Of a stretch of 64,000 bases of DNA, positions 11,374 through 22,862 are shown piece by piece; position 1 is the stretch's first letter; each line of letters opens with the position of its first letter. A program made the position numbers and the translations under genes. The notes under the pieces are model-generated. The model was given only the letters and a program-made list of their open reading frames with translations. It was not told the DNA's origin and did not search any database. The stretch lies in assembly GCA_907165065.1 (NCBI GenBank), contig OU015528.1, forward strand, positions 28,356,515 to 28,420,514, in the 5' to 3' direction. The DNA is from Caprimulgus europaeus (lineage: Eukaryota; Chordata; Aves; Caprimulgiformes; Caprimulgidae).

Positions 11374-12431
11374 GTAGCACAAAGTAATTTGTCAGATATT
11401 GTACAAAATAGCAGCCACCTTTTGTATTCATGGGGTTTTTTTTGCCTATTTGCCCATGCATCCACATAGAGTAGAGTCTTAATGAACAAAAACAAATCAG
11501 AAAAAAACCCAACCTACCCTTGCTAAGCTTTTCTTTGAAAGTGTAAGGTGATGAATACAGATTTCCTTGTGTGGGTTTCATTAACACAGAATCTTTAAGC
11601 AGGTTTTCTAAGGCAATAAGGACTATGCAATTAGTGTGTCTGTATATCTCTGTTCCTTTAGAGCGGAGTTTTGCTCTTCTGTCCAATCTTAATCAGATTT
11701 CTCAGATGAACAGACCTTTTGTTATTAAGTTACCAAAATTTAGTATGTAAGAAAAACCTTCTCTGGGAGAAACCTGGAAGTTGCCTGCTCTGTCTGTCCT
11801 GTTGCTGACTGGTCACCAGCTGACTGCTGCTCAGCAATTCAGCACAGCAATGCTGGGAACCAGCCCCAGCACTGGACGTAGGGGACATGGATAGTAAGGG
11901 GTTGTGCTCATCACAAGGAGAGAAGCCAGAATCACTATGACAGGAGGAAATACAGCATTGCAAGATCCATAAGAAACAAAATGTGATGAATTCCTCTGTT
12001 GAAACAACTTGATACTTTGTTTGCAATTTAAAAGTGATATATCAAATTTAAGCCATGGTGATGTTTTATGGTGAGCTACTCCCTCTAGTTAAATACAATA
12101 TGAGCAGCATCCTTGCAGTTCTGAACTCTGAACTCTGATCTGAAGCACTGCTGGACTTTGTGTGGGTGGACACTTCTACTTTTAAGGAGTTTGTGTTTGA
12201 CCTGGGAACAGTACACTGATTGCAAACTGTTTAGTACACTGTGTGGTAGTAAATTACTGCTCTGAAACACTTAGTTCAAAATTACATTTATCTACTTTAT
12301 AGGCACTTATAAACTAAAAAAGCCCGTTCACAAAAAAATTGCAGATATGACTGATGGATCATTTCTGGTAGTGAAATGATTGTTGTAGCATTAGATTGTC
12401 TTGTTTCGTATTTGAAGTTCTTTTCTTCCAG
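11374..12431. other. Non-coding DNA
   Basis: No gene recognised. The 106- and 98-codon minus-strand frames at 11366-11686 and 11730-12026 show no domain. A short direct repeat of CTGAACT lies at 12123-12136. Confidence 0.5.
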
Positions 12432-12842
12432 CTTTCAGAGGTCTCCAACAAACTTTTAGAAGAGTTATGTGAAGCCAGGAAAGTCCCTCTGGAGTCCTGC
12501 AAGGTTCAAGTTAGTCAGAAGTATCTACCTTGCCCTCAAGCAAAAGTTCCACTGTCGAGTAGTGGCACTTTTTGGGACAACTACCCCTGGGAAAGAAAAA
12601 TACCACAGAGAAAGCTGAAGGGGAGAAACTTGAAAACCCTTGACTGGGGAAATGCCCTCAACTCTACACAGTCAAATCATAAAGAAAGTTCTGCAAAGGA
12701 ATTGCTTTTTTTGACAAACCTGGGTTACTTCCTCATCGGCAGTCAGAGAGGACAAAGTGCTTTGCAAGTACTGTGTTTTGTGCTGGACCTGGGGACCATT
12801 CCATGTAGTTCTGGAACTCTTCCAATATTTTGGGATGAAAGG
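12432..12842 (+). other. Candidate 411-nt exon, open in one frame
   Basis: A good acceptor (GTTCTTTTCTTCCAG, AG at 12430-12431) is followed by 411 nt with no stop in one frame, ending at a reasonable donor, GAAAGG|GTGAGA. Both junctions fall between codons and the length is exactly 137 codons. The surrounding frame (12396-12866) is the longest in the window outside CR1. The product has no signal peptide, membrane segment or domain that I recognise. It begins LSEVSNKLLEELCEARKVPL and contains DNYPWERKIPQRKLKGRN. It could be a real exon, an exonised old repeat or chance; sequence alone cannot decide. Confidence 0.2.
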
Positions 12843-14794
12843 GTGAGAAAAGAATTGATCATTTAATTTTTCTTAAATGCTACTTGATTTGCATAGCTCA
12901 GCATTTGTTCCTTTCAAGAGTTAGTTGAAGAGTGTAATAGTGATACTAATCAGCTCTTATATATCAGTATTTAAGCACAGATTTGTGAGAGCATTATGAG
13001 AATGAGTCCTATGATTATGAGATGAAAAGTATGAGGAAGAGCGATAATGACAGACATTCTAAATTATCTCAGGTAAATGGGAAAGCTAGAAATATACACA
13101 TTTATTGCCTTTTCCTCACCATTTCCTCACCATTCCCCCCTAGATTTATGTAACAGTTGCTTCTACTTTGAGATGAGAAATGTAACTTCTAAAGAGCTTT
13201 TCAGACCATGTGTGCTGTGTTAAAATGCCAGTTCTTCCCTTGAAGATTAATAAAGTGATCTAATTCATTTTACATGTATTAAGAGGTCAAGATTACAGAA
13301 AATTAAGCCTTAATACAGAACAAAAACTAATACCATCTCCTTCCTGAGTAGGTTTTGCTTTGGTGTCTCTGTTCTGGAGTGAAATGAGTATTTAAATGTC
13401 TTAAGTGAACTTTGCACAGAAATGAAAACAGCAGGCCTCCTCTTTAATACAAGGTAAACTTTTTTATTTTTTTAATAAAAACTTGATTTCCTTTTAAATA
13501 TCTCCTAATCAAATGTTAATTTCACAAATTTAAGACTAATATTTACCATCATCAATCAGTACTGAATTTCTAAGAACTCAGACATGTACATAGTGCCCGA
13601 TCAAATATGGTCATGTAAATGAAAGCCATTTGACTTAAAAGGGGCAGAAACAGTAGCAGAATAATTTCTGTGATACTCAACACTTAACTATTTCTTTACT
13701 CCATATGTTTCAAGGAAAGAAGGGACCAGAATGCATTCTCGTATTATCTAAGCAAACAGGCAGAGATTCTCATGAATATCCCTCCAATAATGGTTAATTG
13801 TAAGATATGATTTCCAGCAATGTATTCAGGCACAATTTATCAATAGTAAGAAATATAATGTCTACCACTTCCCATGATTGTTTCAATGTTTACTCATCCT
13901 ACCCATAGTAACCTCTGTTTTTTTTCACCTTGTTTTGGTTTCTTTTTGAGTCATTGGCTCTAGTTACATCTTTGACATATGCATTATACAGATAGGCATG
14001 GAAGATGGAGGCCTTCCAAGATGCTAAGAATTCAGCATGACTCTGACGAAAACCCATGTCAAAATCTGTTATTGTGCTTTTCTGCTGCATCATGCCAACA
14101 TGTGACTTAGTAAGACATTTCTGGTTAGGAATTTAGCTTCAAGGTTGAGTACATTTGAGTAGGAACAAAAAGCGCTTCTCCATGTAATAAATGAAAAAGG
14201 TATTTATGTTTTCTGATTAATTAAAATTTGGTCTAGATTTGCTTAGGAGTAATAAACATTCCTGAGTCTTTCTGAAAAAGAGTGGAACATGCAATTGTGA
14301 GAAATTATTTTGATTCTGAAATTGTGTGTTTATCCTGGATATGTCTAACATGCATATAATTTGATTTAAGCTTAGTGCAGGCCAGAATTAGAACAGCAGA
14401 TTGCTTACTTTTAGGAAGAAGTGTAATCTGGGGCTTTACTGCTTACATTAGTTGTATAATTAGAAAAAGGATATGGCTGATGTCACTGTTTTAATCTCCA
14501 GCAAACTGGAGCATTTGATAACCTACTGACATTGAAGTCAGGCATATTTTAACTAAACCAGGACCAAAAGAAAAATTAATTTGTCTTTTTATATTGCAAC
14601 TGGAAGTGAAACCACAGTTTCTTAATTATTTAATTATTTGATTACTTGTTTAAAAAGTCAATATTTTTGTTCAAAGGTCAAGCAAAGGATATAGTTATTC
14701 AATATGAGGATCATGTCTCATATTTATACAACAGCAGTCAAATATGTGGATTCTCAGAGAAAAGTCTGCTTGTTTCACTTTCAGATTCAGATAC
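12843..14794. other. Non-coding AT-rich DNA
   Basis: No gene or named repeat recognised. A short tandem TTTCCTCACCA duplication occurs near 13109-13132. Confidence 0.5.
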
Positions 14795-15509
14795 CCCATC
14801 CAATGCTACAAGCCTGGGGAGGAGTGGCTGGATAGCTGCCTGGCAGAAAAGGACCTGGAGGTGTTGGCCAACAGCCAACTGAATATGAGCCAGCAGTGTG
14901 CTCAGGTGGCCAAGAAGGACAATGACATTCTGGCCTGTAACAGAACTAGTGTGGGCAGCAGGAGTGAGGAAGTGGTTGTGCCCCTGTACTCAGCACTGCT
15001 GAGGCTGCACCTCGAGTGCTGTGTTCAGTTTTGGGCCCCTCACTACAAGAAGGACACTGAAGCTCTGGACCATGTCCAGAGAAGGGCAAAAAAACTGGGG
15101 AAGAGGCTGGAGAACAAACCTTATGAGGAGCGGCTGAGTGAACTGGGTTTGTTTAGTCTAGAGAAGAGGAGGCTGTGGGGAGACCTTATCACTCTCTTCA
15201 ACTACCTGAAAGGAGGTTGTAGCGAGGCCGGTGTGTGTCTTTCCTCCCAGGTCACTAGTGATAGAAAAAGAAGAAATGGTCAAGTTGTGCCAAGGGAGTT
15301 ACAGATCGGATGTCAGGAAATACTTAACTGAAAGGGTTATCAGACACTGGAACGGGCTGCCTGGGGAAATGGTTGAGTCACCATCCCTGGAGGTGTTTAA
15401 AAATGGCTAGATGGGGTGCTTGAAGATATGGTTTAGTAGTGGACAGTTATGGTTGGACTCGATGATCTCAGAGGTCTTTTCCAACCAGGCGATTCTATGA
15501 TTCTATGAT
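14795..15509 (+). mobile_element. CR1 LINE, about 715-bp 3' end
   Basis: Longer than the copy at 8288 and from a different CR1 subfamily. It begins in the ORF2 C-terminal region (GCCTGGGGAGGAGTGGCTGG, 14812-14831) and runs through the ORF2 stop. The 3' UTR reads TTGGACTCGATGATCTCAGA (15453-15472), followed by CAACCAGGCGATTCTATGAT, and the copy ends at tandem ATTCTATGAT units at 15509. It is 5'-truncated like most CR1 copies. The moderate number of changes and one frame-breaking deletion mark it as inactive but younger than the antisense remnants. Confidence 0.96.
14810..15410 (+). pseudogene. CR1 ORF2 (RT) C-terminal fragment, frameshifted
   Basis: From 14810 to about 15279 one frame encodes the familiar C-terminal tail of CR1 ORF2. 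Segments include [60 protein letters not shown] and [12 protein letters not shown]. Near 15279 two bases appear to be missing compared with the family, so the reading continues in the next frame ([20 protein letters not shown], then ESPSLEVFK) to a TAG at 15408-15410. The original frame instead stops at 15331. The YADD-type catalytic core and the endonuclease are absent. It is a dead fragment, and the ATG at 14744 lies outside the CR1 homology. Confidence 0.92.
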
Positions 15510-17922
15510 CTGATCTAGTGATAAGTTCTCAGTTACCACAATACACATTTCAGCCTTTGTCTGCCCTATGCCTGCCTCTTAATCAAATTTATTCTAAGCA
15601 ATTTAATACACTGATCATAAATCTCAATTTAAATCAGTGATCAGGGAAACTTAAGTATTTGTTTTTAGCATTTTTCGCATATTTACATTTCAATTAAGGT
15701 TCTGTGTAATAGCATTCCCAATATAACTCATTTGAATCCTGACTTTCAATTAAATTTAACCTTTATACTTGAAGATTCAGCTTGACGAATGAAAGATAAA
15801 ATCTCTTTAACAACTTCTACAGTGTTACATGTATTTATAAATGCTTTTAAAGCATTTTCAATGTAGTAACATGTAAATAATATATTTCTTGATTACTAAG
15901 TAACTCATATATATCTTGGAAGTTGTGGCAAACTGCTTTTGATTGGAAATTAGGATGCACTTACATGCAAAACATTTCCTTTCTATTGAATTAGAATCTC
16001 TTCTTCACTTCTTTAGTAAAAGTATTAAAAATATCAAGTGCTTAAATTACTCTGTCATATGAAAGAAATACTGTTTGTGCTTAATGGTTTAACTGAATCG
16101 GGAGATAACCAAGACTTTTGAAGATGTAGAATTAATAGGTCTTCGCATCTAATTTTTATTTCTGAACTGGTAGAAGAAGACAAGATTTATAACTTTATTG
16201 ACTTCTGTTTTTTCAGCCAAATAATCAGATTAATGGGCAAAAGATAATGTCCTGAAAAAATGATTTGACTTTTTAGTCACTACCTGTTCTAGACAATTAG
16301 ACAATATAATCTATTGTTTTCAGCTTTCTTTAAAATTCCCTCAAACTTGTACTACTTCGGTGACTAAAATTTGTTATGGTTGCTATGGCTGATGGGTAGT
16401 AACTAAGGGCATAGCAGTGTTTTCCTCTTCTATTTTTAGGCATTTAAGTTAGTACTTTATATTTGTAATACTAGAAAGCACTTTCTTGATCTACCTCTTC
16501 ACAAACTGCTATATGGCTTCAAACTTTGTCAGTTTCTTCTGTGCAATTTTTTTGGAGGTCTTTCCACATCTCAACAGTGTTATCAGTAGACTGAATCCAG
16601 CCACCAGCTAAAGACTGTCTGATAGTAAATAAGTGTGAGGGCATTGACAGAGAATAGCTAGCAAGTATCTTCCAAGTAACACATGCAATTAATAATCTTT
16701 CAATATACATATTAAAAACACAGATAGATTCTTGACAATTATTAAGTTTCATTTAGTGTTATATTTTATGATAAGAGGTGAGATGTAATCTATAAACATG
16801 CTTCAGATCAAAGAATGATCAGTTGATTCAATTCATTCACCTATGCCAACACTGTTTCCTAATAGTTGCTTTCAAAAGAATGATTATGCCAATGTAATTT
16901 CATTTTTCTTGCATGTTTTTTGAACATTTGCATTTGCCATGGAATTAAATGCACATTTCATTTTAAAAAAATGTAATTATACTGGAACTGCTTCAGAATT
17001 CTCCATACAGGATCTTTTTGGATGTTTGTTTGTGCTATAGAAACCCTCTCTGACCAATGACAAAACAAAAATAATGTTTTGTGATAAATAAAAAACCAGA
17101 AATGAAACCAAATGTGAGCTTGTTATGCAGAGAAAAGAAAATTGATGCTGGTTGTAAAAATTAGAAATATTAGTGTTTTGTCCATTACTATGATTCAGCT
17201 CCTTAATCAGTTACATGGGACTGTATAATTTTTATGAAGCTAGAGTTGAAATAAAAGATTAAAGGTATTTTGCCACTAATTCTGTACGAAGTTCAAAAAG
17301 CACCCTTCATCCAGGAAATGAGGAATGGCTCTTTGATGCTTATAAGCATAGCTATTTACTAATTAATGAATTTTAGTTTTTATTGCCTCTTAATAAAGCT
17401 CATAATAATTTTAAATTATCTGAAATATATTTATGAAATAGAAACTATAATTATCCTAAAATATATTTAAATAAAAGTAGAGGAACGTTGCAGTCTATTA
17501 GTAACATGGACAATTTTAACCTGTTAGGAGTCTAACAAATTAATGATCATGAAAATTGAGCCAAGCAGCGTAGTTTTTGTCCAAGTAATGCAAGAGATGT
17601 ATTCTACAAGATACATGGGGGGGTCTGGAGAGTTTGTCTTTTGGTTCGTGCTCTGTGATGGACCATTATTAATTTCAAATATTAATCTTAAAAACAAGGG
17701 TATGGATTTTGTTGATTGAATTATGGATTGAATTCAGTTGCTAGTAAAATATTACATATATTAATTTGACTAGAAATGGCATTTCTGCTTAAATTCTAGT
17801 ATACAGGAGATATACAAAGGTGATTTTTTTTTCCCAAAGGCCAGTAGAGGATCATTTGTATCTTAGGTATGTGCAAAATATTGTAATACATGCAGATAGT
17901 AAGCTGAACAGTTTCTTCCAGG
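15510..17922. other. Non-coding, very AT-rich DNA
   Basis: Long AT-rich stretch without open frames of note and without a recognised repeat. A CTGATCA/TGATCAG inverted pair lies at 15611-15644. Nothing else supportable is seen. Confidence 0.55.
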
Positions 17923-17943
17923 AAAAAAAAAAAAAAAAAAAAA
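17923..17943. repeat. Poly-A run (A21)
   Basis: A run of 21 A. The sequence just upstream (CAGTTTCTTCCAGG) is not a recognisable retrocopy 3' end. It is a simple repeat that may vary in length. Confidence 0.9.
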
Positions 17944-20900
17944 TTGTTCCTGTGTCACTCCTATATGAAAATAAAATATTCTGGGAAAGAAACATTTATT
18001 ATAATCTCTCCCTTACTTCCAAAAGAGGTGAAAGTTGCAAGAGGAGAATGAGAAGCCCCTTAAGGTATAGCATCTTATCACCAATTTACCTGTTAGCTGC
18101 TTTTACAGAGACAGTGGTGTCCTTCCTTACCCATCTGGCTGTGCATCCCTGCTGCTTCCCTCCAGCTGGGTCTGGTGCTTGTCCCATCCTCTGAAAGCTG
18201 GGTTTGCTTCCCAAACCAATAGCAAACTAACTCAGGGGAAAAAAAAAAGCCTGCTGCTTCCAAAGTTTGCTGTTTCAGTGAGCTGAACTGAATTTATAGG
18301 GAGTCAGACAAGTGCCAGTTCACCAGGAAAATATGATGGAGAGGTATAAAGTACACTGTGAGATTGGCTTGAATATCACAAAACCTCATTCTCTGAGCCC
18401 TGAAGTGGAGCACACAGCAAGGGATCTGTGCTCTAGAATGTGGACAAGAACTTGTGAATTGTGAGCTGCTGATGGTGAAGAAAGTTATTTACAGTGCCAA
18501 ACCTGTGCTTGTACAACAGAGACTATTTGTTACTCGTTCTCAGTCCTTCTTTCCCTTCTAGCTTATGCAGCGAACCATAACCCAGAAGTAGGCTGGTGGT
18601 AGACTGGTAACAGGAAAGCTAAAATATGTTAGAAGACAAGAACCAATCCACAGGGTGTTGTGGACAGATGTCTCTTTGGGCATACGGGTGTTTGGGAAAG
18701 TGAATTCAGATCAAAATATCTACAGCTCTAAAGCACAGGGACAGACAGGTTATGTTGACTAAGGCTGGAATTGGCTGAATCAGGAGAAACACTTCAAGGC
18801 AGCCTGCTTTTGGAGCAAGCACATGTTCAGCTGTATGAAAAAAATACAGATAAGGCAAGGATATTTTTTCAGGGAACTCAGAAGGAGGAGATTGCACAAA
18901 GGAGTACTTCAAAGGTAGTACAAGAAAATCCAACTGTATATGTACACAGCTTGACTTCTTGCCTCCTCTGCATCTGCAGCCCCTCTGTAAGTAATTTCCT
19001 GCGTAGAGACCTTGGCATTCTTTTGTGTTATTATTCAGTACGCAGTTCATGAACCACTGGGGAGAATTAGTTTGTTGATGCATCACAGGGACTTGACTGA
19101 ACTTAAAGTAGGAAAACTGTATGGTTCTACATGTCCATCATCTATAAATATCAGCACTACATTCACAGTTCCACTGGACTTGTGATTAAAGTGTTGCTTG
19201 CAACTGGGCAATAATAGATTACATATCAATAAGGTAAGCAGCTTTCAGTTGGCTAAAGCTATACACTGACTGCAGCATGAATGCAGTAGCTCTATATGAA
19301 GAGAATGAAAGTATTAAAAAGATTCTGTTGCCTCTTTTTGAAGAAATGTTGACATTTGTTTACAAGTGTAAACATTTGAATTCTCAAATAAAACATTTTG
19401 GTCAACAAAAAAGGTTTTCAGATTACCCATTAAACCAAAACCATGCACCAATGGAGCATTTCTCTGCTGGTAGCTCAACTCTGTAGTACCTGGGATTTTG
19501 AAATGTTTATGTCTTTTTCTCTGAGTTTGTCAAAGCTTCTCTTGTTTTTAGCTCCTGGAAACACTACATGTAGCAGACATGTGGAGACCCAGAGAAGAAA
19601 ACTTCTGCAGAGCTATTGACATGGGTTCCTTCAACCAGAAGCTGAAAGTAGCCCCTCCACCAGTTAGGCTTTTCTGTACAGATGTGCTGTAAACAAGCTA
19701 AGCAAGATTCTGCAGCAGACAGTGAATGTAGCAGGATTTCTTCTGTCCCAGTCTCTCTGCCCTTTGTGGAAGGATAAATCTGACCTGGAGCAAAGTGGTC
19801 TGGGCCGGAGTCCAGGCTGTGAGCCTGGGAATGAGGAATGAGAGAGGGAATGAAGAAGAAGGGAAGGCATGGGAAGTGAGATGCAATGTGAGAAAGCTGG
19901 TAACTATTGCTTTATAGTTACTAAAAGTAGAGTTGTAAAGCTGATTTTGAGGGAGAACACAGAGCTGAGCAGAAAATGAAAGCTGTTCCAGTTAGAGCCC
20001 TATTAGGGAAAAGTAGGAGCTAAAACCTGAGCTCTTCTCCATCTGCAAGCTGAAAGCTTGCTTCCCCCTGTCTTTGTGTTATTAAAATGGAGTGGGAAAA
20101 TCTGCTAAACCTCTTGTCAGAAAAATATTCTCACATATTATTGTTCATAGGTAAAGTAGTCCTTGTGTTGAGATTGTCTTTGTATCAGGAGATTTTTTTT
20201 TAAGAGGAATAGGAGGATAATGGGCTTCTCAAAAGAGTTCAATGCCCTAAGCTTTAGGAAAATAGGAGGAGAATACTGACAGAATTCTATCACATTTGCA
20301 ATAGAAAATGCTATTAAGGGTGGAAAGACAGGTAAATTAATTTTCAGAAGAGCTGTTCAAATTGAGTGGGGTACTTAGCTGAAACACAATTATTCTCCCT
20401 TAATAAAAACAGCTTTCTTAGTTTTCTAATCTTTCCTGGGAAAATTAGTCAAGATGTCACCTGGTACATTTCTATTTTTACTACTTAACAGACTTAAGAG
20501 CAGGAATGGTGAAGTTCAATCTTTAGATTGAAAACTTGTCTCAGTTGCACACTAATGCACTATTTGCATTGATGTAGACTTTTAATATGTGCCTGTGTAG
20601 ACATGAAGACATGTATTTGTTTTAGAATTTGGAAAGTTGTTAGGCAATGTCTGTCAGGCTTTACATATATTGCTAGGTATGTAATAAATATTTAGGCTGT
20701 ATTGCCTACTGGTAATGGAAATAAACTAGGAATATTTTGCTCAATTCTATTAATAGCAATGGAAGACTTCAACAAGCTGGAAGTAAAAAAAGTGTGCGTT
20801 TCAACACTGTTCTTCTTGCAGTGCTTTAGACTACCTGCATTGCATGCAGTGTTTCAGCTTCTGAAACACAGGTGTTGTGAAGGTTGTTTTTGATCAAAAG

Positions 20901-22202
20901 GACATTTCTTTTCCTTGAAATTTGGTGCAGTTTATCATCCTATCTCCTGGAAGTCTCTGAAATACCTTACATTTCTGTTTGCCTAGGAAAATGCCATGGG
21001 AGGTAAATCAGGTGGAACAACAGGTTATAATTTAATCTCATAGTGGATTTTCCTGAAATGTTTATCTAATTAGAAAGCTTTAAAGTTGTCAGAGAGGGAG
21101 GCTTTCATTAACAGGAGAGCATTAGCCATCAAATTCTGTATGGTTAGAGGAGCTTTTATATTCTTGCTCTCCAGCATTGTGACAAAGATGTAGTCCAGTC
21201 CTGAAAGCTTGCCGTCTGAAAACCACTGTACTATCTACTTAAATGGTGTGGCTCTATCCTAGATTGGGCCATCTCTTTTAATCTATTTCTGGGAATAATT
21301 TAAAAGATTTATAATATCTACTGACTGTGATGAGCTTAGAGTTTGGAAACCTTTAAATTAAACTGGGAAGGAACTAGGCAACACACTGGGGGTAGTAACT
21401 TTGAAGTGGGTTATTGCTTTGTTTTAGGATATTTGTACTTGAGAAAGACTGAATGTGGTTTTGAGTACTTCATATGTTTTGAAAAGTGTCTGACATAGTA
21501 GAATTAGTATATGTTAAAATATTGTACTTTACCTTGCCAATGGATCAACTAAGAACATTCACATACTCATTTATGGATCAGTGATCAGCTCATCATCAGG
21601 AACAGGTTAAGTGCCATAATATAATCATGTATACGTATTCTTAATCACCTTTAAAATAGTTTACTTCCATCTGAGAGCGCTGCAGAACTATAATTGCCAG
21701 GCAGCATCTGAGCCTATAGCCACTGCTATGAAATACAATCTTCCACACAGATAGTATTCTGCAAGACTACTTTCAACAGTGGGTCCTGTTTGCAAACTTA
21801 GCGGAAGAAAGTAAAATATGCTTCTCTGGATAAAAAACCAATCAAAACCCCTTCTGCTAATGAGAGATGAGACCAGAATTGTTGAAAACATATTGTGAAC
21901 AGTCATCAATTAATTAAGAAAAAATGTCTGATTTGGGGACTGTGCCAGACATGCTGTGAATGGGGTTGTCAGTCACAAGTGATGCTGAATAATGCTAGTA
22001 GGAGAGAAAGGGGAAGCTATAATCATCCTAGTCTCTGGAATGTCTTCTAGTCTGATCTAATCACAACTAGTTGGCTGAATATCTGTCTAGCCCTGGAAGA
22101 AGCTACCTAATGTAGACTCACCCTTTCAGAAAACAGATAAGAAGACATCTCATGCAATGTTTTGACCACATTCATTCAGCTCGAGAGAGATTTTGATACT
22201 GT
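17944..22202. other. Non-coding DNA
   Basis: No gene recognised. Segments around 18700-19080 and 19560-19900 have a somewhat higher G+C content and short open frames on both strands, but none resembles a known protein. The phrase ACACAGCTTGACTTC at 18948-18962, followed by TTGCCTCC, recurs with one mismatch at 40854-40876, perhaps as a shared old repeat. Paired inverted repeats at 20835-20869 are listed separately. Confidence 0.5.
20835..20869. repeat. Two adjacent hairpin-type inverted repeats
   Basis: CTGCAT (20835-20840) faces ATGCAG (20844-20849) across 3 nt. Sharing one base with it, GTGTTTCAG (20849-20857) faces CTGAAACAC (20861-20869) across 3 nt, giving a perfect 9-bp stem. Both could form short cruciforms or RNA hairpins. 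They are too short for a microRNA precursor and no function is known. Confidence 0.6.
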
Positions 22203-22230
22203 AAAAAAAAAAAAAAATTAAAAAAAAAAA
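22203..22230. repeat. A-rich run (A15 TT A11)
   Basis: Low-complexity A tract interrupted by TT. No associated retrocopy is recognised. Confidence 0.85.
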
Positions 22231-22839
22231 TCAATGCAACAGAAATCAGTTGAGATATTGAGTTTAGGAGAATTTTCCTTTCTATAATATGTAGCTGACA
22301 ATGAAGTATTAGAAAACTTGGATCACAACACTGTGTCCCAGACCTGGTTGCCTGCTAGAGAGACTAGGCGTCCTCTACAGTAATTAAAGTGCCTGGTAGG
22401 CATAAATTTGACAGTACTGCTAATTATGCAACCTTGCTCACTGAAAGGGAGCTAGTTGCCTGTAAAACAGATTAAGTGTAATATAATAGAAATGACAAAG
22501 ACTCAGAGTTCTAGAAGAAAAATAATGTCTTTATATAGTTTCTCTTTTATATTTATGCAGAGCTGAAATTCTTTCAGCAGAAAAGTGTGGGGAGAAAAGA
22601 GCTAATGTGACTCATGAACATTGGCTCTCCTGTTGGCTTGACTTTGTTTTTTTCTCTGAGCATTTCCTTTCTCATTACTGGTCTCTGTGAACCATTATTG
22701 TGTGCTTAGCTCTGCTGCTTCTCATTGTTGGATCAGGCTGCAAGAATCAGGTTAGCCTCGCTTAACAAAACAGCATTTTTTGTAACTCTTTCTGCCTGTT
22801 TTGTCTTTTGTCAATAATGAAGTATTCATATTAAGTAAC

Positions 22840-22862
22840 TTTTTTTTTTTTTTTTTTTTTTT
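22840..22862. repeat. Poly-T run (T23)
   Basis: A 23-nt T homopolymer, which could be a minus-strand poly-A tail. The adjacent sequence is not a recognisable retrocopy. Confidence 0.9.

Noticed and set aside
17900..17943. Poly-A run as tail of a processed pseudogene
   Set aside because: The upstream sequence shows no recognisable mRNA 3' end, poly-A signal at the usual distance or flanking target-site duplication.
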